A stretch of 37,320 nt of DNA from JBBQVS01 sp038211295 (GTDB lineage Bacteria > Chloroflexota > Ktedonobacteria > Ktedonobacterales > Ktedonobacteraceae). A model generated the notes under the pieces. That model was not told the DNA's origin. It ran no database searches and saw nothing but the letters and a program-made list of their open reading frames with translations. Of this stretch, positions 8,354 through 14,138 are shown piece by piece (the first letter of the stretch is position 1; each line of letters opens with the position of its first letter). Position numbers and translations under genes: made by a program. The stretch spans positions 1 through 37,320 of the forward strand of contig JBBQVS010000035.1 of NCBI GenBank assembly GCA_038211295.1, written 5' to 3'.

Positions 8354-9169
8354 ATGTCTCTCTATCGTTATATCAACACCGAACCACTGGATGCCGCGCT
8401 AAATATGGCGGTTGACGAGGCCATTCTGACACACTATCTACAGGGGGAAGCACCGCCGACGCTCCGTACATTTCGTTGGACACAGACCGCGATTACGCTT
8501 GGTCGCTTCCAGCACCCCGAACGCGAGTTTGAGCTTGAACGTTGTCAGGAGCAGAGCATCGCGCTTGTACGGCGGCCCACAGGCGGACGCGCGGTCTATC
8601 ATCGCGACGAGTTCACCTATAGTCTCGTAATCGGCAAACGCGAAAATGTCCCATCGGGCGTTGTCGCGGCCTACGCCTACCTCGCGCAGGGACTTCAGGC
8701 AGCATTACAGCACCTTGGTATCGCCTCGGAACTAAGCGAAGAGCATGTGAGCAAAAATCCGTCCGCCGCCTGTTTCGCCTCATCTACACAAGCCGATTTG
8801 ACCGCAGGCGGCTTCAAAATCATCGGTAGTGCTCAAGTGTGGAAGAATGACGCGCTCCTCCAACAGGGTTCGCTACCACTTGACGACCATGCCATCGGAT
8901 TTTTCGCCCTCTTGCGCTTTCCCACAGAGGCCGCGCGAGCGGAAGCACTCGCGCTTTACCAGACAAAAACTACGCCCCTTCACGCCTTCATGCCTGACAT
9001 CACCCGCGAGCAGATCGCGGCAGCATTTGTAACAGGCTTTGGCGCGGCACTGCACACCCAGTTTGTACAGGAAGAACTCAGTGCCTCGGAATGGACAATG
9101 GCGCGACAATTGGTAGAGGAGAAGTATAATAAACTCGTGTGGGCAAAAGAGCGCATCACACTGGTTTAA
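8354..9169 (+). CDS. lipM: LipM/LplA-family protein octanoyl- or lipoyltransferase
   Basis: 271 residues of the biotin/lipoate A/B protein ligase fold. Family motifs: RRPTGGRAVYH (73-83), SAACF with Cys140, and KIIGSAQ with Lys155, followed by LLQQGSLPLD. The combination of the ACF cysteine and the downstream GSAQ...LQ-GS block is that of LipM, which transfers octanoyl from acyl carrier protein to lipoyl domains via a Cys thioester. LplA ligases lack that Cys and usually have an extra C-terminal domain, absent here. The ATG at 8354 follows AAAGGAA and fits the homologous N-terminus (SLYRYINTEPLDAALNMAVDE); an in-frame extension back into tgt is not credible. No lipA is nearby. LipM is favoured; a small lipoate ligase is the alternative. 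Confidence 0.85.
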   Translation: MSLYRYINTEPLDAALNMAVDEAILTHYLQGEAPPTLRTFRWTQTAITLGRFQHPEREFELERCQEQSIALVRRPTGGRAVYHRDEFTYSLVIGKRENVPSGVVAAYAYLAQGLQAALQHLGIASELSEEHVSKNPSAACFASSTQADLTAGGFKIIGSAQVWKNDALLQQGSLPLDDHAIGFFALLRFPTEAARAEALALYQTKTTPLHAFMPDITREQIAAAFVTGFGAALHTQFVQEELSASEWTMARQLVEEKYNKLVWAKERITLV

Positions 9170-9217
9170 GCACTTTACCTAAAAAGAGGAGGTATGGACT
9201 TCCTCAGTCCCACCACG

Positions 9218-9246
9218 TTGCGTACATACGGGATGTGAGGTACAAT
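9218..9246 (+). promoter_or_regulatory. promoter upstream of the glcG-like gene, with nearby dyad
   Basis: TTGCGT (9218-9223), a 17-nt spacer and TACAAT (9241-9246). The -10 is good, the -35 weak. The predicted start is near 9253. A tight dyad GTTCTT-C-AAGAAC follows at 9262-9274 in the leader and could be an operator or a small hairpin. Confidence 0.55.
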
Positions 9247-9311
9247 AGGCCCAACGTTAAGGTTCTTCAAGAACATGAAGTATGTCGTCACTGTAGAAGG
9301 AGTTATCGGGC

Positions 9312-10097
9312 GTGAGTATGTCTATCGATACGGCGCGGAGAATATTGGAAGCCAGCAAACAACGCGCCAGAGAATTACGCAGTCCAGTGAGTATTGCAAT
9401 TGTCGATGCCGGAGGGCATTTGGTTCTCTTTGAGCGCATGATGTCCCCCTATGGGTGGGCAACTGGAAATATCAGTATTGCGAAGGCAAGCACCGCAGTG
9501 ATGTTCAACCAATCCACCGACGCCGTTGCACAGTGGGGTGCGGGTATCCCCGGCTTTGCCTCAAGCATGGCAACCATGACGGAGGGCAAGTTTATCATGG
9601 CGGCAGGCGGCTGGCCCATTCGCGTCGGTGGCGCAACGGTTGGCGGTATTGGTGTCAGTGGCGGAAACGCCCCCGGACGCGATGATGAGATCGCACGCGC
9701 TGGTATCGCAGCCCTCGATATGCCTGCGATACAGGCCCAACCAATGCAACAGCAGCCGATGCAGCCGCCACCAAGTATCGCGTCCCAATCATTGCCGCCC
9801 ATGGCTCCTGCGTACCCTGTATCGATGCCGCCTGTCGCGCAACCATCGGCTCCACTTGCACCATATTATCCAAACATGCCACCATCTTATCAGCCACAAC
9901 AGCCCACGCCACAACAGCAGGCACCGCAACAATTAGTTCCGCCAATACCACAGAAACCGCCAGAGCAAGAAGTGCTTCCACTCGATGGACTTCCTGCTCA
10001 GTCACAAATTACGCGTACTATTCCACCCGAAGAGAACCCGTATAGCGATAACACATTTAGGCAGTCCAGTCCAGACCGTTCGGGAGAACAAGCATGA
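9312..10097 (+). CDS. GlcG/HbpS-family protein with Pro/Gln-rich tail
   Basis: 261 residues in two parts. Residues ~5-140 are a GlcG/HbpS (DUF336) domain, with the typical VSIAIVDAGGHLVLFERM start and the GGWPIRVGGATVGGIGVSGG loop. Members bind haem or small ligands or act as chaperone-like accessory subunits. Residues ~141-261 are low-complexity, rich in Pro and Gln (QPMQQQPMQPPP-like repeats), and not part of the family. The start is GTG at 9312, 9 nt after AAGGAG; ATG at 9318 is possible but less well spaced. The stop overlaps the next gene's start (ATGA), so the two are translationally coupled. No signal peptide is visible. Confidence 0.8.
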   Translation: MSMSIDTARRILEASKQRARELRSPVSIAIVDAGGHLVLFERMMSPYGWATGNISIAKASTAVMFNQSTDAVAQWGAGIPGFASSMATMTEGKFIMAAGGWPIRVGGATVGGIGVSGGNAPGRDDEIARAGIAALDMPAIQAQPMQQQPMQPPPSIASQSLPPMAPAYPVSMPPVAQPSAPLAPYYPNMPPSYQPQQPTPQQQAPQQLVPPIPQKPPEQEVLPLDGLPAQSQITRTIPPEENPYSDNTFRQSSPDRSGEQA

Positions 10098-10930
10098 GTC
10101 AAGAATACTCTACCAGTAAACGCACGCGCCGAACAGCGCGTTCACAACGCAACAAGCCTGTGCTTGTTACAGGCACAAACAATGAAGAACTAGAGATTGA
10201 GGCTGAGTATTCTGGTAATGTAGCAACGCAAACGATTGTTGAGCCGAAACCCTTGCTTGTGCCAACACCAGAACCGATTGAGCAGTCCGTGCGTAAACTG
10301 CCGCGCTTCTTCTCGAATGTCAAAAAGAATGAGCAGGACACCGCACAAAAAGAGACAAAAGAGGCCGAGATTGTGCAGGCGCGTCTCGCGCGTGCCACGC
10401 GTGGCAAAGCACCTATCGAGGCAATTGGCACGGTTCCAGCCGCGAAGGAAGCCACGAGCGGCGTGACGAAAAAGCTCGACGTACCAGCCTCCGCGAAGCC
10501 CACACCCCCCAAAACACCCAGTCTGTTCAAGACACGTTACATCATCGGCATGGGCGTTTACCTGCTCGCCGCAGACTTTCTGGGCCTGTATGAGCAAAAG
10601 TTGCTGGTCTATTTAGGGCTGGAAAAAAAGCTCACACAATTCAGTGCCTTTGGTGGCACGCTGCAAGTCATGACTTCAACGCTTACCTTTCTGGCCTCTC
10701 TCGTCATTATTCTTGTTCTTCTGGCCCGTTTCGATCTTATTCCTCGCAGCCTCGGTGGTTCATCACGCACGCGGGGAAAGGCGGGACAGTCAGCGACAAA
10801 AAGTAATGGAACGACAATAGGACAGGGCGAAAGAGTCCTCCCGCCAACAGTACGGCAGGGCGTCAAAGGCTCCGACGATACGCTCTATCAGCAGTATCGC
10901 AACAACCAACGCCGCGAGAAAAAACGCTAA
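10094..10930 (+). CDS. two-helix membrane protein of unknown function
   Basis: 278 residues, not recognised as a known family. The N-terminal ~145 residues are polar and charged: an Arg/Lys-rich start, then a Pro-rich stretch ending KPTPPKTPSLFK. Two probable membrane helices follow at ~148-166 and ~190-211, then a basic, flexible C-terminal tail (RGKAGQSATK...NNQRREKKR). It begins inside the stop of the GlcG-like gene (ATGA), so the two are co-translated and may form a membrane-associated complex; that partnership is inference from coupling only. A hairpin terminator follows at once. Confidence 0.72.
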   Translation: MSQEYSTSKRTRRTARSQRNKPVLVTGTNNEELEIEAEYSGNVATQTIVEPKPLLVPTPEPIEQSVRKLPRFFSNVKKNEQDTAQKETKEAEIVQARLARATRGKAPIEAIGTVPAAKEATSGVTKKLDVPASAKPTPPKTPSLFKTRYIIGMGVYLLAADFLGLYEQKLLVYLGLEKKLTQFSAFGGTLQVMTSTLTFLASLVIILVLLARFDLIPRSLGGSSRTRGKAGQSATKSNGTTIGQGERVLPPTVRQGVKGSDDTLYQQYRNNQRREKKR

Positions 10931-10935
10931 GCATA

Positions 10936-10987
10936 TGTGCAGAGTGTACAGCAACGCCGGATACTCTGCACACAATGTCTTTGTTTG
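10936..10987 (+). terminator. terminator after the glcG-like operon
   Basis: Perfect 10-bp inverted repeat, TGTGCAGAGT (10936-10945) and ACTCTGCACA (10963-10972), 17-nt loop, followed by a T-rich stretch (TGTCTTTGTTT). It lies directly after the stop at 10930. Confidence 0.65.
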
Positions 10988-10998
10988 AGCGAACAGCC

Positions 10999-11027
10999 TT
11001 GACTTATCCATAGTGAGTTCTTATACT
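10999..11027 (+). promoter_or_regulatory. sigma-70 promoter for the DAHP synthase leader
   Basis: TTGACT (10999-11004), a 17-nt spacer and TATACT (11022-11027), five of six matches in each box. Predicted start near 11034, giving a leader of about 240 nt before the enzyme's ATG. The first transcribed bases form a hairpin, GACCAAA/TTTGGTC (11036-11042 and 11048-11054). Confidence 0.75.
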
Positions 11028-11077
11028 TAGAGTAAGACCAAAAGGACTTTGGTCAAAAACAACGGATTGACAAAATA

Positions 11078-11143
11078 ATGCTCAGCTACAAACAGCCAGT
11101 ACAACAAAATAGCTTTTATTATTGGTTTAGCCCCCCAGCATGA
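11078..11143 (+). CDS. aromatic-amino-acid leader peptide (attenuator)
   Basis: A 21-codon ORF, ATG to TGA, wholly inside the leader of the DAHP synthase gene. Codons 13-17 (11114-11128) read Phe-Tyr-Tyr-Trp-Phe, with another Tyr at codon 4. Six of 21 residues are aromatic, and the cluster holds all three products of the pathway that the downstream enzyme opens. Its stop codon lies within the first arm of a long hairpin (11134-11190), which is followed by a terminator (11191-11220). This is the architecture of ribosome-mediated attenuation. The Shine-Dalgarno is weak (CGGA, 11 nt upstream). I know of no described example with this peptide; function is inferred from layout and codon content. 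Confidence 0.8.
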   Translation: MLSYKQPVQQNSFYYWFSPPA

Positions 11144-11190
11144 TGGTGGGCCTTTTTAGGCTGAGCGACAAACACCACCAGCGTGCTGGG
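11134..11190 (+). promoter_or_regulatory. attenuator hairpin overlapping the leader-peptide stop
   Basis: CCCAGCA (11134-11140) pairs with TGCTGGG (11184-11190), and TGGTGG (11144-11149) with CCACCA (11175-11180). They are separated by a symmetric 3-nt internal loop holding the TGA stop on one side. A smaller hairpin GCCT/AGGC is inside. A ribosome stalled at the aromatic codons would cover or crowd the 5' arm and free TGCTGGG. The freed TGCT can pair with AGCA (11193-11196) in the terminator's first arm, but that alternative helix is only 4 bp, so the antiterminator is not established. Confidence 0.65.
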
Positions 11191-11220
11191 AAAGCAGAGG
11201 AAAACAACCTCTGCTTTTTT
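11191..11220 (+). terminator. Rho-independent terminator upstream of DAHP synthase (attenuator)
   Basis: AAAGCAGAGG (11191-11200), 7-nt loop, CCTCTGCTTT (11208-11217), then further T (run of six T at 11215-11220). A strong intrinsic terminator placed between promoter and structural gene, 56 nt before the ATG, so transcription into the gene must be conditional on readthrough. Confidence 0.88.
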
Positions 11221-11276
11221 GTTTCCAAAAATATGGAGAGATGTTCTCCAATCATCATCGAAAGAGGAATTGTTCC

Positions 11277-12338
11277 ATGATTATCACCATTCGTAGCCAG
11301 GCCACCAGCGAAGATCGTACACACCTGATGACGCACGTATGCCGCGTAACGGGCAGCTTACACCCTATCACGACAACTGTTCTGAATGGACAAGAGTTTC
11401 TCGTGCTTGATGCCACTCATATCGACGCAGATGCCCAGGCACTGCTGCGCGAGCAACCAGCCGTTGAGCGTATCACACGTGTTAAGACAGCATACAAGCT
11501 TGTGAGCCGCGTGTTCAAAGCTGAGGACACAACAATTCGCATTGGCACTGGTCACTCCTGCGAACAGGTCACAGTTGGCGGCGCATCCCCCACAATCATG
11601 GCGGGGCCATGCGCGGTTGAGAATCGCGAACAGCTTCTCGCAACAGCCCATGCGGTCAAGCACGCGGGCGCACACGTACTACGCGGTGGCGCGTTCAAGC
11701 CCCGCACATCACCGTACCAGTTTCAAGGGCTTGGCATAGAAGGACTACACCTGCTGGCAGAGGCACGCGAAGCAACGGGCCTGCCGATTATTACAGAGGT
11801 TATGGAGCCTGACCTGGTTGAGGTTGTCGCGCAACATGCAGATATCTTGCAGATCGGGAGCCGCAACATGCAGAATTTCCCCCTGTTACTCGCGGCGGGA
11901 CGCCAAGCGGCGAAGCGGCCTATCCTACTCAAACGTGGCCTGTCTGCGACGATTGACGAGTGGTTGCTGGCGGCTGAGTACATTGTCGCGGCAGGCAATC
12001 CCAACGTCATCCTGTGCGAACGTGGCATCCGTAGCTACGACCAGCAGACGCGCAACGTGCTCGACCTCGCCTGTGTTCCTCTGCTCCGCGAACTCACTCA
12101 TCTCCCCATCATCGTCGATCCCAGCCACGCCACCGGCAAGCGCGAACTCGTCCCTGCTATGTCGCGTGCCAGCATCGCAGCCGAGGCTGATGGCCTCATC
12201 ATCGAGGTACATTCCGACCCCAACAACGCCCTCTGCGATGGTCGCCAGTCAATCACACCAGAACAACTCCACAAAATCGTGCGTGAAGCTCATATGCTGA
12301 CCCGCATGATCGCGGAAGAGGCGACGGTAGCAGTATGA
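11277..12338 (+). CDS. aroF: 3-deoxy-7-phosphoheptulonate (DAHP) synthase, type I beta
   Basis: 353 residues. It condenses phosphoenolpyruvate with erythrose-4-phosphate, the first step of the shikimate pathway to Phe, Tyr and Trp. Residues ~1-85 form the N-terminal ferredoxin-like domain of Thermotoga-type enzymes, which in that group mediates feedback inhibition by aromatic amino acids. The barrel follows, with AGPCAVE (metal ligand C112), RGGAFKPRTSPYQFQGLG, LQIGSRNMQNF, PILLKRG, CERGIRSYD and DPSHATG. The ATG at 11277 follows GAGGAA at normal spacing; the in-frame codons upstream lie in the leader. Control is probably two-fold: allosteric through the N-terminal domain, and transcriptional through the leader-peptide attenuator. 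No other shikimate gene is in view. Confidence 0.95.
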   Translation: MIITIRSQATSEDRTHLMTHVCRVTGSLHPITTTVLNGQEFLVLDATHIDADAQALLREQPAVERITRVKTAYKLVSRVFKAEDTTIRIGTGHSCEQVTVGGASPTIMAGPCAVENREQLLATAHAVKHAGAHVLRGGAFKPRTSPYQFQGLGIEGLHLLAEAREATGLPIITEVMEPDLVEVVAQHADILQIGSRNMQNFPLLLAAGRQAAKRPILLKRGLSATIDEWLLAAEYIVAAGNPNVILCERGIRSYDQQTRNVLDLACVPLLRELTHLPIIVDPSHATGKRELVPAMSRASIAAEADGLIIEVHSDPNNALCDGRQSITPEQLHKIVREAHMLTRMIAEEATVAV

Positions 12339-12358
12339 TATATCCCTGTTCAGCCCTA

Positions 12359-12387
12359 TCGACTCATCTTTGAGGGTATGGTATACT
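12359..12387 (+). promoter_or_regulatory. promoter for the ANTAR response regulator
   Basis: TCGACT (12359-12364), a 17-nt spacer and TATACT (12382-12387) preceded by TGG, an extended -10. Start predicted near 12394. A 6-bp hairpin TTGGTC/GACCAA (12420-12438, 7-nt loop) lies in the leader just before the Shine-Dalgarno. Confidence 0.6.
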
Positions 12388-12455
12388 CTCTGTACGTAGC
12401 GAGGGTTTGTTTGTAATACTTGGTCAGAAGACGACCAAAGGCTTGAGGAAACACA

Positions 12456-13028
12456 ATGCCAACACGAATCATAATTGCAGATGATGAGACAATTCAGCGC
12501 ATGGACCTGAAAGATGTGCTGACAAAACAAGGCTACCTTGTGGTAGGCGAGGCAGGCGATGGCTTGAGTGCCGTCAATCTGGCCCGCGAACTACGCCCAG
12601 ACCTGGTAATCATGGATATTCGGATGCCCGATATGGATGGCATTGCCGCCGCCGAAACACTCACACAGGAAAAAATTGCACCGGTGTTGTTGCTCACTGC
12701 CTTTGGGGACCAGCCACTTGTCGAACGCGCCAAAGAAGCAGGCGTCGTCAACTATATCGTGAAACCATTGCGCGAAAGCGAAGTTACACCTGCGATTGAA
12801 GTCGCACTCGCACGCTACAATGAGTTCCGCGCCCTCGAAGAGAAGACACGCACACTAACCGAACAGCTCGAAACACGCAAAGTTGTGGAACGCGCTAAGG
12901 GTCTTTTGATGCTGAAGCAAGGACTCTCCGAGTCGGACGCATTCCGCAAAATTCAGCGTGCTAGCATGAACAACCGCAAATCTATGCGCGAGGTCGCGGA
13001 AGCCATTCTCCTCACCGATGAGATGTAG
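12456..13028 (+). CDS. ANTAR-domain response regulator (AmiR/NasT type)
   Basis: 190 residues. An N-terminal receiver domain (~1-118) has the acidic pair D9-D10, phosphoacceptor D54 in VIMDIRMPDMDG, T81 and K103 (IVKP). A short coiled linker leads to a C-terminal ANTAR domain (~125-185), recognisable by VVERAKGLLMLKQGLSESDAFRKIQRASMN. ANTAR regulators bind paired RNA hairpins and stop intrinsic terminators from forming. No histidine kinase gene lies nearby, so its partner is elsewhere. It has its own promoter and a TTGAGGA binding site. Its targets are unknown; the DAHP synthase attenuator just upstream lacks the hexaloop pair expected of an ANTAR target. Confidence 0.92.
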   Translation: MPTRIIIADDETIQRMDLKDVLTKQGYLVVGEAGDGLSAVNLARELRPDLVIMDIRMPDMDGIAAAETLTQEKIAPVLLLTAFGDQPLVERAKEAGVVNYIVKPLRESEVTPAIEVALARYNEFRALEEKTRTLTEQLETRKVVERAKGLLMLKQGLSESDAFRKIQRASMNNRKSMREVAEAILLTDEM

Positions 13029-13042
13029 ACCGTGTGGGGACG

Positions 13043-13064
13043 GGGACGCAAATGTTTGCGTCCC
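13043..13064. repeat. perfect 10-bp inverted repeat, possible dispersed palindrome
   Basis: GGGACGCAAA (13043-13052) and TTTGCGTCCC (13055-13064) separated by TG, 15 nt after the response regulator's stop. It has no T run, so it is a poor intrinsic terminator on either strand. Only this copy was seen in the window. It may be a mobile palindromic element or a transcript-end stabiliser. Confidence 0.55.
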
Positions 13065-13129
13065 TATCTCAGCTCGTTTCCAGACTTGATTTTCAAACAG
13101 CACGACGCGATGCTAGAAACAGGGTAGTT

Positions 13130-14116
13130 ATGTCGTTGGCAACCAGTACAGAAAATACCGTAATCATTGTCGGCATTCGCTTTCGGCCTGCCGGACGTAT
13201 CTACCATTTCGATCCGCAGGGCCAGACATATACAACAGGACAATTTGTAATCGTCGAGACGGTTCGTGGCGTCGAGGCCGGACGAGTGGTGATCGCCTCC
13301 AAAAAGCTACTCGAAAGTGATCTTAGTGATCCGCTTAAACCTATTCTGCGCGTCGCAACCGAGGACGAGTTGCGTATGATGCTAAGCTTCAAAAGTAAGG
13401 AAAAGGAAGCGGTTGTGCGCTGTGGTGAACGAGTCGCGCAACATAAGCTGCCCATGAAACTCGTTGAGGCAGAATATACGTTCGATGGCAGCCGGCTGAC
13501 ATTCTATTTTACCGCAGAGGAACGCGTCGATTTTCGCGCCCTTGTGCGCGATCTCGCGGCAACATTTCGCACCCGTATCGAACTGCGACAGATTGGCGCA
13601 CGCGATCAGGCCAAGCAGCAGAGCGGCGTTGGGCCATGTGGCAAGACGCTTTGTTGTAGCTCATGGATCACCGACTTTGGTGTTGTCTCGATTAAAATGG
13701 CAAAGGAACAGGGTCTACCACTCAATCCGTCAAAAATCTCCGGCGTCTGTGGTCGGCTCCTGTGTTGCCTCTCTTATGAAAACGACAACTACATCCAATC
13801 GAAGCAACAGATGCCTCAAATAGGCGCGATGCTTACAACACCAAGCGGACCCGGCAAGGTTATCGCCGTCAACGTCCCTAAAGACGCTGTTGAGGTACTC
13901 CTTGAGAGTGGCGCGACCATCCAAGTACCTGTGAGTATTCCAGAAGTAACAGGGAAAGTCGGGGGTTGTGGCTCCTGTGGCCTCAAAAGTGGCGGGGGCG
14001 GTTGCGGTTCATGTGGCGGGGGCGGCTCGTGTAGTAGCGGGGGTTGTGGAACACAGGGCGGCGGTTGTGGCTCCTGTGGTGTCAAGAAAAAGGTTCAGGT
14101 AGAACAAACTCAATGA
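13130..14116 (+). CDS. ricT: PSP1/RicT-like protein with Cys/Gly-rich tail
   Basis: 328 residues. The first ~275 match the PSP1 C-terminal conserved region: VGIRFRPAGRIYHFDP near the start, and the cysteine core GPCGKTLCCSSWITDFG...GVCGRLLCCLSYE. In Bacillus, RicT (YaaT) of this family joins RicA and RicF in an iron-sulphur complex that stimulates RNase Y. Residues ~278-328 are a tail with eight Cys in CGSCG and similar units embedded in Gly/Ser, ending in a charged segment. That tail is not part of the core family and could bind metal or form disulphides. The ATG at 13130 is chosen because the homologous sequence begins there; upstream in-frame sequence runs through the palindrome at 13043-13064. 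ricA and ricF are not in the window. Confidence 0.85.
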   Translation: MSLATSTENTVIIVGIRFRPAGRIYHFDPQGQTYTTGQFVIVETVRGVEAGRVVIASKKLLESDLSDPLKPILRVATEDELRMMLSFKSKEKEAVVRCGERVAQHKLPMKLVEAEYTFDGSRLTFYFTAEERVDFRALVRDLAATFRTRIELRQIGARDQAKQQSGVGPCGKTLCCSSWITDFGVVSIKMAKEQGLPLNPSKISGVCGRLLCCLSYENDNYIQSKQQMPQIGAMLTTPSGPGKVIAVNVPKDAVEVLLESGATIQVPVSIPEVTGKVGGCGSCGLKSGGGGCGSCGGGGSCSSGGCGTQGGGCGSCGVKKKVQVEQTQ

Positions 14117-14138
14117 CAAGAGGAAGGTAGACACACCC

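Noticed and set aside
9182..9206. GAGGA/TCCTC hairpin as terminator of the tgt-lipM unit
   Set aside because: The stem is only 5 bp, with no T run after it.
9194..9238. 14-codon ORF with GAGGAGG in front
   Set aside because: The Shine-Dalgarno is only one base from the ATG, the peptide has no notable codons, and it lies upstream of the mapped promoter boxes.
11067..11072. TTGACA as a promoter -35 just before the leader peptide
   Set aside because: No -10 lies 16-18 nt downstream, and transcription from it would remove the peptide's start. The pair at 10999-11027 is far better.
11036..11196. ANTAR target RNA in the DAHP synthase leader
   Set aside because: ANTAR targets have two adjacent hairpins with hexaloops of the A-x-x-G type. 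The hairpins here have 5-nt or long loops.
11034..11276. T-box riboswitch in the DAHP synthase leader
   Set aside because: The leader is structured and ends in a terminator, but the conserved T-box sequence that pairs with the tRNA acceptor end (AGGGUGGNACCGCG) and a specifier loop are absent. The translated aromatic peptide explains the layout better.
13034..13129. 5' extension of the PSP1 gene to a GTG
   Set aside because: The extra 32 codons translate a palindrome and have no homologous look. The ATG at 13130 starts where the family starts.
13968..14090. Short tandem repeats as a CRISPR or minisatellite
   Set aside because: The repeats are in frame and encode Gly/Cys units of the PSP1 tail; there are no spacers.
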